Made by a program: the position numbers and the translations under genes. This document shows positions 1-8,119 of a DNA stretch of 64,000 bases, piece after piece (the first letter of the stretch is position 1; each line of letters opens with the position of its first letter). The notes under the pieces are model-generated. The model saw only the letters and a list, made by a program, of their open reading frames with translations. It searched no databases and was not told the DNA's origin. Source of the stretch: Piscinibacter sp047602365 (lineage in GTDB: Bacteria; Pseudomonadota; Gammaproteobacteria; Burkholderiales; Burkholderiaceae_C); NCBI GenBank assembly GCA_047602365.1, contig JASGHM010000001.1:1240001-1304000 (forward strand), given 5' to 3'.

Positions 1-558
1 GAGCTTCGTCGAGCAGTGTGCCCACAACGCCTGGCCGTTGCTGAGCATGAAGTTGAAGCTGCCGTGCGCCGCCACCTGCGGCACCAGCTCGCGCAGCGTC
101 GTGCTCAGCTCCTCGATCGGCGGCAGGCTGGCGTGGGCCTTGGCCAGCTCCTGCATCAGCCAGCAGAAGGCGCGCTCGCTGTCGGTGTCGCCGACCGGCC
201 GGAAACCGGCATGCAGGCGCGGCGCGTAGCCCTTCAGGTCGCCGTTGTGGGCAAACACCCAGTAGCGCCCCCACAGCTCGCGCTGGAACGGATGCGTGTT
301 CTGCAGCGCGACGCGGCCCTGCGTCGCCTTGCGGATGTGGGCGATGACGTTGCGGCTCTTGATCGGGTAACGGCGCACCATCTCGGCCACCGGCGACAGG
401 CGCGCACTCTGCGCGTCGACGAACACGCGCGCACCCGGCCCTTCGAAGAAGGCGATGCCGAAGCCGTCCTTGTGTTCCTCGGCACGTGTCGAGAAGCCCG
501 TGAAGCTGAACATCACGTCGGTCGGCGTGTTGGCGTTCAGTCCGAGCAGCTGGCACAT
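1..558 (-). CDS. Class II glutamine amidotransferase (YafJ/EgtC-like), 3' end outside window
   Basis: The reading frame starts with Met-Cys-Gln-Leu-Leu-Gly. Cys2 is the usual N-terminal nucleophile of class II (Ntn-type) glutamine amidotransferases once Met is removed. Further support comes from a DGFGIAFF stretch near residue 32, an ARxRKAT-like 'HIRKATQG' segment, and 'FAHNGDL', the NGD substrate-binding signature. 'DTDSERAFCWL' also fits the YafJ family. The 186 codons present run off the left edge, so the C-terminal part (family length about 250-280 aa) is missing. It lies 10 bases downstream of the FAD reductase on the same strand, probably co-transcribed. Family assignment is firm; the amide acceptor is unknown. 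Confidence 0.85.
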   Translation of the reverse strand, partial: MCQLLGLNANTPTDVMFSFTGFSTRAEEHKDGFGIAFFEGPGARVFVDAQSARLSPVAEMVRRYPIKSRNVIAHIRKATQGRVALQNTHPFQRELWGRYWVFAHNGDLKGYAPRLHAGFRPVGDTDSERAFCWLMQELAKAHASLPPIEELSTTLRELVPQVAAHGSFNFMLSNGQALWAHCSTKL

Positions 559-568
559 GGTGCGGTGG

Positions 569-1771
569 CTACTCCGTCATCAGGCGCACGACGCCCTTGA
601 AGGTCAGCAGGTGGCCGGGGTTGCTGCTCTCGTCGAGCACGCCGCTCATGCGCCGGAGCACCCGCGGGCTGCGCTGGCCGCGCCACAGCACCAGGTCGGC
701 CAGCCAGGGATGGTGGTTGACCCAGTTGGCCCGTTCGTACAGCGTGAAGCGCGGCTTCAGCGCGGCGAGCTTCGCTTCGTAGTCGGCACGCACCAGCGCT
801 TCGCCGTGGCCGGCGCGCCGGCCGGCGAGCACCGCCTCGGCGGCCAGCAGGCCGGTCTCCAGCGCCTTGCCGATGCCTTCGCCGGTGAAGGCGTAGGTGC
901 TGCCCGCCGCTTCGCCGCTGACCAGCAGGCCGGGCCGCGAGAAACGTGCACCGGTCAACGAGGTGCGCAAAGGCGCGCCCTTCAGCGGCGCCAGCCAGTG
1001 GCCGCCGGCGACCAGGTCGCGCGCCGCCGGGTAGATGTGGGTGAAGGCCTCGAACAGCGCGCGCAGGTTGAGGTCCTGACCGGTAAAGGCACCGACGCCG
1101 ACGTTGAAGACGCCGTCGCGGCAGGGGAAGATCCAGCCGTAGCCCGGGGCGACGGCGCGGTGCCAGACCACCTCGAGCTTGTCGATGCGGCCCTGCATCG
1201 CCTCGTTCTTCAGATAGCCGCGCAACGCCACGCCGCTGGGGCGCTGGCGCAGCGCCATGCCGGCGGCGATCAGCGCCTGCGGCACCGCACCGCTGGCCAG
1301 CACCAGCCACTGGCAGCGGATCTCGCGCTCGACGCCGGCATCGACCACACGCGCGCCGACCACGACACCCTGCTCTTCGACGGGCGCGACGAAGCGCAGC
1401 GGCGCAAACATGCGCGCGCCGGCACGCACCGCGGCGTTGCAGACGATCTGATCCAGCTGCAGGCGCGGCAGCACGGCCAGCGAGCCGGGCACGTCGACAC
1501 GGATGCCGCGCGGCGAGATCAGCCCGGCATGCGTGACCGGCTGTGCGCGAGCCATCACCTCGTCGAGCACGCCGAGGCGGCGCAGCGCATGGTGGGCGTC
1601 GGGAATCAGCCCATCGCCGCAGACCTTGTCGCGCGGGAAGGCGTGCTGGTCGATCAGCACGACGTCGACACCGGCGCGGCCCAGCGCGATCGCCGCCGCC
1701 GCGCCGGCCGGGCCGGCGCCGACGACGAGCACGTCGCAGCGTTCGGGCAATTGCTCTATCGGCAGGTTCAT
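569..1771 (-). CDS. FAD-dependent oxidoreductase, geranylgeranyl reductase family
   Basis: This is a 400-aa flavoprotein. The N-terminal dinucleotide-binding motif GAGPAGAAAA sits at about residues 19-28. It is followed by 'DKVCGDGLIP', the conserved CGDGL-type element of the geranylgeranyl reductase / digeranylgeranylglycerophospholipid reductase family, and by a later 'GEAAGSTYAFTGEGIGKAL' FAD-contact region. Proteins of this family reduce isoprenoid or other lipid double bonds, but many bacterial members have no known substrate. An upstream ATG at 1792 is in frame. I prefer 1771 because a TAGAAT -10-like hexamer (1795-1800) would place transcription initiation downstream of 1792. The gene is divergent from the AraC-type regulator and followed closely by the amidotransferase. 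Confidence 0.8.
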   Translation of the reverse strand: MNLPIEQLPERCDVLVVGAGPAGAAAAIALGRAGVDVVLIDQHAFPRDKVCGDGLIPDAHHALRRLGVLDEVMARAQPVTHAGLISPRGIRVDVPGSLAVLPRLQLDQIVCNAAVRAGARMFAPLRFVAPVEEQGVVVGARVVDAGVEREIRCQWLVLASGAVPQALIAAGMALRQRPSGVALRGYLKNEAMQGRIDKLEVVWHRAVAPGYGWIFPCRDGVFNVGVGAFTGQDLNLRALFEAFTHIYPAARDLVAGGHWLAPLKGAPLRTSLTGARFSRPGLLVSGEAAGSTYAFTGEGIGKALETGLLAAEAVLAGRRAGHGEALVRADYEAKLAALKPRFTLYERANWVNHHPWLADLVLWRGQRSPRVLRRMSGVLDESSNPGHLLTFKGVVRLMTE

Positions 1772-1836
1772 GGGCGGTTCGGCAGCGAACATGCATTCTA
1801 GGCAGCGCCCAGCAGCCTGCAGGGCATCGCGCTAGC

Positions 1837-2688
1837 ATGGCGCGCATGGCTGCGACCGTGCTGCACCGCTCCGCGTCGATGTCGGTGGTCGAGTACCGCT
1901 GCACGATGGGGCCGCACGACCGGCCCTTCGTCGAGCGGCACTCGCAGCACGCGCTGGCCTTCGTGAAACGTGGCAGCTTCGGCTGCCTGGCCTGCGGCCG
2001 CAGCCACGAGCTGGTCGCCGGCGGCGTGTTCGTCGGCCGGCCCGGCGACGAGTACACCTGTACCCACGAGCACCACGGCGGTGGCGACGAATGCCTGTCC
2101 ATCCACCTGTCTGCCGAGTGGGCCGAGCGCTTCGGCACGGCTGCCACCTGGGTCACGCGCGGGCTGCCGCCGCTGGCACCGCTGATGGTGCTGGGCGAAC
2201 TCGCCGATGCCGCCGTGCGCGGCGAGCACGATGCCGGGCTCGACGAGATCGGGCTGCTGTTCGCGTCTCGCTTCGCCGAACTGATCGAGGCAGCGCCGCA
2301 GCGTTTCGCCGCGCCCCGCGCGATCGACCGCCGCCGCGCCGTCGAGGCCGCGCTGTGGCTGGACGCGCATGCGCACGAGGCCGTCGACCTCGAACGCAGC
2401 GCGGCGCAGGCCGGCCTCGGCGCGTTCCACTTCCTGCGCGTCTTCGGCGCGGTGGTCGGTGCCACGCCGCACCAGTACCTGGTCCGGGCGCGGCTGCGCC
2501 GCGCCGCCCGTGCGCTGGCCGAGACGACGGCGCCGGTGACCGAGATCGCCTACGAGGTCGGCTTCGGCGACCTGTCGAACTTCGTGCGCAGCTTCCACCG
2601 CGCCGCCGGCGTATCGCCCGGTGGCTTCCGTCGCGCCGCGCGCGGCGACCGCAAGATTCTCCAAGAGCGGCTGGCCGGGCTTTCCTAG
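1837..2688 (+). CDS. AraC family transcriptional regulator
   Basis: This 283-aa protein has a cupin-like N-terminal sensor half (about residues 1-130, with a histidine-rich stretch 'THEHHGGG') and a C-terminal AraC/XylS double helix-turn-helix (about residues 180-275). The second helix-turn-helix is the typical 'VTEIAYEVGFGDLSNFVRSF' followed by R-x-x-G-x-S-P. The start at 1837 is the first in-frame ATG after the divergent reductase promoter; 1846 is an alternative. No strong ribosome-binding site is visible for either. The VOC gene follows after 28 bases and is a likely target or partner. The effector cannot be told from sequence. Confidence 0.85.
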   Translation: MARMAATVLHRSASMSVVEYRCTMGPHDRPFVERHSQHALAFVKRGSFGCLACGRSHELVAGGVFVGRPGDEYTCTHEHHGGGDECLSIHLSAEWAERFGTAATWVTRGLPPLAPLMVLGELADAAVRGEHDAGLDEIGLLFASRFAELIEAAPQRFAAPRAIDRRRAVEAALWLDAHAHEAVDLERSAAQAGLGAFHFLRVFGAVVGATPHQYLVRARLRRAARALAETTAPVTEIAYEVGFGDLSNFVRSFHRAAGVSPGGFRRAARGDRKILQERLAGLS

Positions 2689-2716
2689 CATCGGCGCTCC
2701 ATCCCAGGAGGCTTGC

Positions 2717-3085
2717 ATGTACGACCACATCGGATTGAAAGCGAAGGACTTCGGCGCCAGCCTGCGTTTCTACGCCGCGGCGCTGGCGCCGCTCGGCCAT
2801 GTCAAGGGCAGCGCCGGCGACGGCTGGGCCGGCTTCGGCCCACCGGGCGAGCCGGCGCTGTGGCTCTATGCCGAGAAGCAGACCGGCGGACCCGGCGTGC
2901 ACGTCGCGTTCCGCGCGAAGACACGTGCCGAGGTCGACGCCTTCCACCGCGCCGGCCTGGCCGCCGGCGGCCGCGACAACGGCGCACCGGGGCTGCGCAG
3001 CGACTACAGCCCGACCTACTACGGCGCCTTCCTGATCGACCCTGACGGCAACAACGTCGAGGCCGTCTGCCACGCGCCGGCGTGA
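2717..3085 (+). CDS. VOC family protein (glyoxalase/bleomycin resistance fold)
   Basis: This is a single 122-aa vicinal-oxygen-chelate module. It begins with 'YDHIGLKAKDFGASLRFY', the usual first beta-strand and helix with a metal-site His, and ends with 'FLIDPDGNNVEAVCH', where the D-P-D-G-N-x-x-E segment supplies the C-terminal metal ligand Glu. 'VHVAF' in the middle supplies another candidate His. The start is supported by a CAGGAGG Shine-Dalgarno sequence ending 6 bases before the ATG. It follows the AraC gene directly on the same strand. Members of this clade are often of unknown function; lactoylglutathione lyase activity should not be assumed. Confidence 0.85.
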   Translation: MYDHIGLKAKDFGASLRFYAAALAPLGHVKGSAGDGWAGFGPPGEPALWLYAEKQTGGPGVHVAFRAKTRAEVDAFHRAGLAAGGRDNGAPGLRSDYSPTYYGAFLIDPDGNNVEAVCHAPA

Positions 3086-3089
3086 CGGC

Positions 3090-3632
3090 CTAGAACAGCT
3101 GCGGCTGGTTGCCGATGCGCGCCCGCTCGATCTCGAGCAGGCGTCGCTTGGTATCGACCCCGCCCGGCGCCGAGAAGCCGCCACTCGCGCCGTGCGCCGC
3201 GAGCACACGATGGCAGGGCACGATCAGCGCGAACGGGTTGGCGCCCAGCGCCTGGCCGACCGAGCGTGCAGCGCCCGGTTCGCCGAGCGCCTCGGCCAGT
3301 TCGCCGTAGCTGCAGGTACGGCCAGGCACGATGCGGCGCGCTGCGTCGTAGACGCGGCGATGGAAGGCGGGCACGCCATCCATGTCGAGGCCGATGCTCT
3401 CCAGACTGTCCGACCCGCCCTCGAGCAGCGCCTGCAGGCGCCGCACGGCGTCGGCGATCGCCGGTGTCAACTCACCCTCGCGCGCCTGGCCATGGCGCCG
3501 GCGCAGGCTGGCCAGCGTGCGTGCGCGGCCGGCACCCGGCAGCATCAGACCGCGGACGCCGGCTTCGCCCCAGACGATCGCGCACTCGCCGATCGCCGTG
3601 TCGAACCAGGCCCAGTGCGTTGCGGCAGCCAT
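3090..3632 (-). CDS. ogt: Methylated-DNA--[protein]-cysteine S-methyltransferase
   Basis: This is a DNA repair protein that transfers alkyl groups from O6-alkylguanine to its own cysteine. The active-site motif I-V-P-C-H-R-V-L is intact, with the acceptor Cys near residue 140. It is preceded by the helix-turn-helix 'GRTCSYGELAEALGEPGAARSV', with the conserved Arg finger and S-Y-G-E-L-A, and followed by 'SGGFSAPGGVDTKRRLLEIE'. The length (180 aa) matches stand-alone Ogt/MGMT proteins with no AraC-like Ada domain. The start at 3632 is chosen over 3641 because a weak -10-like CACAAT overlaps the upstream ATG. It is convergent with the VOC gene, with only 4 bases between stops. Confidence 0.9.
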   Translation of the reverse strand: MAAATHWAWFDTAIGECAIVWGEAGVRGLMLPGAGRARTLASLRRRHGQAREGELTPAIADAVRRLQALLEGGSDSLESIGLDMDGVPAFHRRVYDAARRIVPGRTCSYGELAEALGEPGAARSVGQALGANPFALIVPCHRVLAAHGASGGFSAPGGVDTKRRLLEIERARIGNQPQLF

Positions 3633-3722
3633 GGCCGGCATTGTGCGCGTTGACGCCGCTCAAGACAGGCGGCGGCACTCGGCGCGACGATCGCTGCAGA
3701 CCCATCAGAGAAAGGAAACCCC

Positions 3723-4103
3723 ATGAGTCTGTTCCACGCCGTGGTCTGGATCGATCACCAGAAGGCCCAGGTGCTGCAGTTCGACGCCGAGCATGTGCAG
3801 TCGCAGAAGGTCAAGGCGCACACGCACCACACGGCGCAGCACGGCAGCGCGGTGCGCAGCGAGCACGAATTCTTCGGCGAGGTGTGTGACGCGCTGAAGG
3901 GCATCAGCGAGGTACTGGCGACCGGCTCGCACACCGCCACCGCCGACTTCCGGCACTACGCCGAGAAGCACCGCGCCGAGACGGCGAAGCAGATCGTCGG
4001 CTACGAGACCGTCGACCACCCGAGCGAGGCCCAGCTGGTGGCGCTGGCCCGCAAGTACTTCCTCAAGTACGACCGGATGGCCGGCACGCCGACGCCGACC
4101 TGA
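3723..4103 (+). CDS. Conserved hypothetical protein ('translational machinery protein' type)
   Basis: This is a 126-aa soluble protein rich in histidine and lysine, beginning 'MSLFHAVVWIDHQKAQVLQF'. Short proteins with this 'AVVWIDHxxA' opening are widespread in proteobacteria and are often labelled 'translational machinery protein' through a weak resemblance to eRF1/Pelota-type folds. I recognise the family type from memory only and do not assign a role. The start is supported by a GAGAAAGGA ribosome-binding site. It is convergent with malate synthase G, and a perfect 9-bp hairpin separates them. No signal peptide or membrane segment is visible. Confidence 0.7.
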   Translation: MSLFHAVVWIDHQKAQVLQFDAEHVQSQKVKAHTHHTAQHGSAVRSEHEFFGEVCDALKGISEVLATGSHTATADFRHYAEKHRAETAKQIVGYETVDHPSEAQLVALARKYFLKYDRMAGTPTPT

Positions 4104-4110
4104 CCCGGGC

Positions 4111-6330
4111 TCAGGCCACCGCCGCGGTGGCCTGCGGCGTCACCGCCTTCACCTCCAGCCGGGCCGCGTGCAGCAGCGGCTCGGTGTAGCCGCTGGGCTG
4201 CTGCTTGCCCTTGAAGACCAGGTCGAGCGCGGCGCGGTAGGCGCGGCTCGAGTCCCAGTTGCCGGCCATCGGCTGGTACAGCGGGTCGCCGGCGTTCTGC
4301 TTGTCGACCACCTTGGCCATGCGGCGGAAGGTGGCGTTGACCTGCGCCTTGGTCACCACGCCGTGCTGCAGCCAGTTGGCGATGTGCTGGCTGCTGATGC
4401 GCAGCGTCGCGCGGTCTTCCATCAGGCCGACGTCGTGGATGTCGGGCACCTTGGAGCAACCCACGCCCTGGTCGACCCAGCGCACCACGTAGCCGAGGAT
4501 GCCCTGCGCGTTGTTGTCCAGCTCCTGCTGCTTCGCCTCGTCGCTCCAGTCCGGCTTCTTCGCCACCGGAATCGTCAGCAGGCCGGTCAGCAGCGTCTCG
4601 CGTTCAGCGGCGGCATCGACCTTCTCCAGTTCCTTCTGCACCTTGAACACGTCGACCTGGTGGTAGTGCAGCGCGTGCAGCGTCGCCGCCGTCGGGCTCG
4701 GCACCCAGGCGGTATTGGCACCAGCCTTCGGGTGGGCAATCTTCTGCTGCAGCATCGCCGCCATCAGGTCGGGCATCGCCCACATGCCCTTGCCGATCTG
4801 CGCCTTGCCGCGCAGACCGCAGGACAGGCCCACCAGAACGTTGTTGCGCTCGTAGGCCTGGATCCAGGCGCTGGTCTTCATGTCGCCCTTGCGCAGCATC
4901 GGGCCGGCCAGCATCGCGGTGTGCATCTCGTCGCCGGTGCGGTCGAGGAAGCCGGTGTTGATGAAGGCCACGCGCGAGGCCGCCGCGGCGATGCAGGCCT
5001 TCAGGTTGACGCTGGTGCGACGCTCCTCGTCCATGATGCCGAGCTTGACCGTGCTGTCGGGCAGGCCGAGCAGGCGCTCGACGCGGCCGAACAGCTCGCT
5101 GGCGAACGCCACCTCGGCCGGGCCGTGCATCTTCGGCTTGACGATGTAGACCGAGCCGGTGCGCGAATTGACGATGCCGTTCTTGCCGTGGCGCTGCAGG
5201 TCGTGCAGCGCGATCGTCGTGGTGATGACCGCGTCCATGATCCCTTCCGGGATCTCGCGAGCGTCGTCGCCCCACAGGATCGCCGGGTTGTTCATCAGGT
5301 GGCCGACGTTGCGCACGAACAGCAGCGAGCGGCCGTGCAGCGCGACGTCCTCGCCGCGCGGGCCGGTGTAGCGGCGGTCCGGGTTGAGGCCGCGGGTGAA
5401 GCTCTTGCCGCCCTTGCTGACCTCCTCGGTCAGCGTGCCCTCGATGATGCCCAGCCAGTTGCCGTAGGCCTGCACCTTGTCCTGCGCGTCGACCACGGCG
5501 ACCGAGTCCTCGAGGTCGAGGATGGTCGACAGTGCCGACTCGAGCACCAGGTCGGCGACACCGGCCGCATCGGTGGCGCCGATCGAGTGCGTCTTGTCGA
5601 TGCGGATGTCCAGGTGCAGCCCGTGGTGCGACAGCAGCACCGAGCGCGGCGCGTCCGTCTCGCCCTGGAAGCCGACGAACTGCGCCGCGTTCTTCAGGCC
5701 CACCGTCGCGCCGCTATTCAGCGTCACGGCCAGGTTGTTGTCGACCACGCGGTAGGCCGTCGAGTCGATGTGCGAGCCCTTCTTGAGCGGCGCGCAGCGG
5801 TCGAGCACGTAGCGGGCGTACTCGATCACCTTGGCGCCGCGCTTCGGGTTGTAGCCGCTGCCCTTCTCGCAGCCGTCGGCCTCGCTGATCGCGTCGGTGC
5901 CGTACAGCGCGTCGTACAGCGAGCCCCAGCGTGCGTTGGCGGCGTTCAGCGCATAGCGCGCGTTGGTGATCGGCACGACCAGCTGCGGGCCGGCCTGCAG
6001 CGCTAGCTCGGCGTCGACGTTCTTCGTCGTCACCTTCAGCTTGCCGGGCTCGGGCACCAGGTAGCCGATCTTCTCGAGGAAGGCACGGTACTTCTTCGGC
6101 GCGCTGATCGGGCCGGGATTGGCCTTGTGCCAGGCATCGAGTTCGGACTGCAGCCGGTCGCGCTCGGCCAGCAGCGCGGCGTTCTTCGGCGCCAGGTCGG
6201 CGACGATCGTGTCGAAGCCGGCCCAGAAGGTCTCGCTGGACACGCCGGTGCCGGGCAGCACGCGGTCCTCGATGAAGCGGTACAGCGGCGTGGCGACCTG
6301 CAGACGGTGGATGGTGGTGCGATCGGTCAT
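4111..6330 (-). CDS. glcB: Malate synthase G
   Basis: This enzyme condenses glyoxylate with acetyl-CoA to give malate, the second step of glyoxylate and glycolate assimilation in the cytoplasm. The 739-aa length fits isoform G (about 720-740 aa), not isoform A (about 530). Recognisable segments are the N-terminal 'TPLYRFIEDRVLPGTG', the central 'GLNPDRRYTGPRGEDV', the glyoxylate/Mg-binding region around 'GIMDEERRTSVNLKACIAAA' and 'NTGFLDRTGDEMHT', and 'KGMWAMPDLMAAML' near residue 520. The start ATG at 6330 lies 16 bases after the haloacid dehalogenase stop, so the two are probably one operon. A dehalogenase makes glycolate from haloacetate, and its oxidation product glyoxylate is this enzyme's substrate. 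Confidence 0.96.
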   Translation of the reverse strand: MTDRTTIHRLQVATPLYRFIEDRVLPGTGVSSETFWAGFDTIVADLAPKNAALLAERDRLQSELDAWHKANPGPISAPKKYRAFLEKIGYLVPEPGKLKVTTKNVDAELALQAGPQLVVPITNARYALNAANARWGSLYDALYGTDAISEADGCEKGSGYNPKRGAKVIEYARYVLDRCAPLKKGSHIDSTAYRVVDNNLAVTLNSGATVGLKNAAQFVGFQGETDAPRSVLLSHHGLHLDIRIDKTHSIGATDAAGVADLVLESALSTILDLEDSVAVVDAQDKVQAYGNWLGIIEGTLTEEVSKGGKSFTRGLNPDRRYTGPRGEDVALHGRSLLFVRNVGHLMNNPAILWGDDAREIPEGIMDAVITTTIALHDLQRHGKNGIVNSRTGSVYIVKPKMHGPAEVAFASELFGRVERLLGLPDSTVKLGIMDEERRTSVNLKACIAAAASRVAFINTGFLDRTGDEMHTAMLAGPMLRKGDMKTSAWIQAYERNNVLVGLSCGLRGKAQIGKGMWAMPDLMAAMLQQKIAHPKAGANTAWVPSPTAATLHALHYHQVDVFKVQKELEKVDAAAERETLLTGLLTIPVAKKPDWSDEAKQQELDNNAQGILGYVVRWVDQGVGCSKVPDIHDVGLMEDRATLRISSQHIANWLQHGVVTKAQVNATFRRMAKVVDKQNAGDPLYQPMAGNWDSSRAYRAALDLVFKGKQQPSGYTEPLLHAARLEVKAVTPQATAAVA
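4112..4134. terminator. Hairpin at the convergent ends of the 3723 gene and glcB
   Basis: CAGGCCACC (4112-4120) pairs perfectly with GGTGGCCTG (4126-4134) across a five-base loop GCCGC. It starts inside the glcB stop codon, so it also encodes the last residues of malate synthase. There is no T-tract on either side. It could act as a bidirectional pause or stop signal, or as a 3'-end stabiliser. Confidence 0.5.
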
Positions 6331-6346
6331 GGCGGTCCTCGATGCG

Positions 6347-7048
6347 TCAAGGTTTCGGAAAGAAGTCGAGCACGTCGCGCAGGCTGCTGCCGACGCGCGA
6401 AGGCGGTGTGTCGAGCTGCTCGAGCGGCAGTCCGGCGCGGTTCACCCACAGCGTGGTGAAGCCGAACCAGGTTGCGCCGACGGCGTCCCAGCCGTTGCTG
6501 GAGACGAACAGGATGTCGCGCGCCGGCAGGTTGAGCGCGTGTGGCCCGATCGCATAGGCGGCCGGGTCGGTCTTGTACTTGTGCGTCGCATGCACCGACA
6601 GCACGTGGTCGAGCAGGCCGCTGAAGCCGGCGCTCTTCACCGCGACGCCGAGCATCTCGGGGTCGCCGTTGGAGAGGATGCCGGTGGTGATGCCGCGCTC
6701 CTTCAGCGCATGCAGCACCTCGCGGTTCTCCGGGAAGGCGCTGAGGTGGCGGTACTGGTTCATCAACCGCTCTTCGGCCGTGCGGTCCAGCGCGAGGCCA
6801 AGGCGTTCGGCGGCGAAGCGCAGGCCGGCGCGGGTGAGGTCCCAGAACGGCCGGTAGTGGCCGCTCATCGAGACCAGGCGGGTGTACTCGATCTGCTTGT
6901 CGCGCCACAGCACGGCGAGCTTGTCGCCCTGGCCCGGGAAGAGCTGCTCGGCCAGCAGCCCGACGCTGTACACGTCGAACAGGGTGCCGTACGCGTCGAA
7001 CAGCACGGCGCGGGGCACGGGCGGGGGACTTCCTGGCCGGGACTCCAT
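6347..7048 (-). CDS. Haloacid dehalogenase, type II
   Basis: This is a 233-aa HAD-superfamily hydrolase of the L-2-haloacid dehalogenase type. The catalytic nucleophile Asp18 lies in 'LFDAYGTLFD'. Motif II is 'GILSNGDPEML' (Ser/Asn), the conserved Lys is in 'THKYKTDPAAYA', and the acidic/aromatic motif is 'FVSSNGWDAVGATWFGF', which is diagnostic of (S)-2-haloacid dehalogenases rather than phosphatases. The predicted reaction is hydrolytic removal of halide from short 2-haloalkanoates. It sits between a divergent LysR regulator and glcB, so its product glycolate could feed the glyoxylate-malate route. The physiological substrate may differ. Confidence 0.88.
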   Translation of the reverse strand: MESRPGSPPPVPRAVLFDAYGTLFDVYSVGLLAEQLFPGQGDKLAVLWRDKQIEYTRLVSMSGHYRPFWDLTRAGLRFAAERLGLALDRTAEERLMNQYRHLSAFPENREVLHALKERGITTGILSNGDPEMLGVAVKSAGFSGLLDHVLSVHATHKYKTDPAAYAIGPHALNLPARDILFVSSNGWDAVGATWFGFTTLWVNRAGLPLEQLDTPPSRVGSSLRDVLDFFPKP

Positions 7049-7086
7049 GGCAGGAATCTATTCCATGCCGGCAACAACATTAATGG

Positions 7087-7115
7087 CGCCAAAAGTGTTG
7101 GATTTGTGACGCCAA
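7087..7115. promoter_or_regulatory. Possible LysR-type operator between dehalogenase and LysR genes
   Basis: The 105-bp divergent spacer contains two CGCCAA copies (7087-7092 and 7110-7115), about two helical turns apart. It also holds the inverted repeat CCAA-AAGTG-TTGG (7089-7101), which resembles a T-N11-A type box. LysR regulators usually bind such sites in the spacer shared with a divergent target. This is inference from position and pattern only. Confidence 0.35.
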
Positions 7116-7139
7116 CAGCCTAATCAACCGGGTGGCGCG

Positions 7140-7145
7140 CATAAT
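7140..7145 (+). promoter_or_regulatory. -10-like CATAAT immediately upstream of the LysR gene
   Basis: CATAAT ends 8 bases before the ATG at 7154, with no Shine-Dalgarno sequence in between. If used, transcription would start at or within one or two bases of the start codon. No convincing -35 element lies at the usual distance. Confidence 0.35.
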
Positions 7146-7153
7146 TTCCACTC

Positions 7154-8068
7154 ATGGACCGGCTTAAGCAGATCGAATCCTTCGTCTCGGTGGCGGCGCG
7201 GGGCAGCCTGACGGCGGCCGCCAATGCGGAGGGCGTGGCACCGGCGGTGATCGGCCGGCGCATCGATGCGCTTGAGGAGCGTCTGGGCGTCAAGTTGCTG
7301 GTGCGCACCACGCGCAAGATCAGCCTGACCCACGAAGGCAGCGCCTTCCTGGAGGATTGCCAGCGCCTGCTGGCCGACCTCGCCAACGCGGAGGCGAGCG
7401 TCAGCGCGGGCGGCGTCAAAGCCAGTGGTTACTTACGCGTCACAGCGCCAGCCGGTTTCGGTCGCCGCCATGTGGCGCCGCTGGTGCCACGCTTCATCGA
7501 ACAGCATCCGGACGTCAACGTCTCGCTGAACCTCAGCGACCGCGTGGTCGACATCGTCAACGAGAGCTACGACTGCGCGGTGCGCGTCGGCGATCTGCCC
7601 GACTCCAGCCTGATCAGCGTGCGCATGGCCGACAACCGGCGCTTGTGCGTGGCCACGCCTGCCTACCTCAAGCGCGCCGGCACGCCGAAACACCCGAACG
7701 AGCTGCTGCGCCATCAGTGCCTGACGCTGAGCTCGGACGCCAGCCAGACACGCGGCTGGGCCTTCGTGGTCGACGGCGCGGTGACGCACCTGCGCCCCAG
7801 CGGCCGGCTCGACTGCAGCGACGGGCAGGTGCTGCACGACTGGTGCCTCGCCGGCCTCGGGCTGGCCTGGCGCTCGACCTGGGAGGTCGAGCAGGAGGTC
7901 GGCAGCGGGCAGCTGGTGACGGTGCTCGACGAGTTCGCCGCGCCACCCAACGGCATCTACGCGGTGTTCCCGCACGCCAAGCACCTGCCGCTGCGCGTGC
8001 GCCTGTGGATCGACTTCCTCAAGCACAGCTACGGCGATCCGGCCTACTGGCGGCGGCCGCCGGCCTGA
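7154..8068 (+). CDS. LysR family transcriptional regulator
   Basis: This 304-aa regulator has an N-terminal winged helix-turn-helix ('FVSVAARGSLTAAANAEGVA', about residues 10-30) and a type 2 periplasmic-binding-like effector domain from about residue 90. The pattern, including 'GYLRVTAPAGFGRRHVAPL' and 'LDCSDGQVLHDWCLAGLGLA', belongs to the large CrgA/DmlR-like subgroup. It is divergent from the dehalogenase-glcB pair, the classic arrangement for a LysR activator and its target operon. The inducer would then be a two-carbon acid, which is inference. The start has a -10-like CATAAT 8 bases upstream and no Shine-Dalgarno sequence. Confidence 0.9.
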   Translation: MDRLKQIESFVSVAARGSLTAAANAEGVAPAVIGRRIDALEERLGVKLLVRTTRKISLTHEGSAFLEDCQRLLADLANAEASVSAGGVKASGYLRVTAPAGFGRRHVAPLVPRFIEQHPDVNVSLNLSDRVVDIVNESYDCAVRVGDLPDSSLISVRMADNRRLCVATPAYLKRAGTPKHPNELLRHQCLTLSSDASQTRGWAFVVDGAVTHLRPSGRLDCSDGQVLHDWCLAGLGLAWRSTWEVEQEVGSGQLVTVLDEFAAPPNGIYAVFPHAKHLPLRVRLWIDFLKHSYGDPAYWRRPPA

Positions 8069-8072
8069 AACG

Positions 8073-8101
8073 GACGAGCCCGGCGCCGGGCCGGGCTCGT
8101 C
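8073..8101. terminator. Strong 11-bp hairpin between LysR gene and PsiF-repeat gene
   Basis: GACGAGCCCGG (8073-8083) and CCGGGCTCGTC (8091-8101) are perfect reverse complements around a 7-base loop. It lies between convergent genes. There is no T-tract on the LysR side, so it may serve both genes as a GC-rich, T-poor terminator. Confidence 0.6.
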
Positions 8102-8119
8102 ACGTGATGCGCGCGAGGA

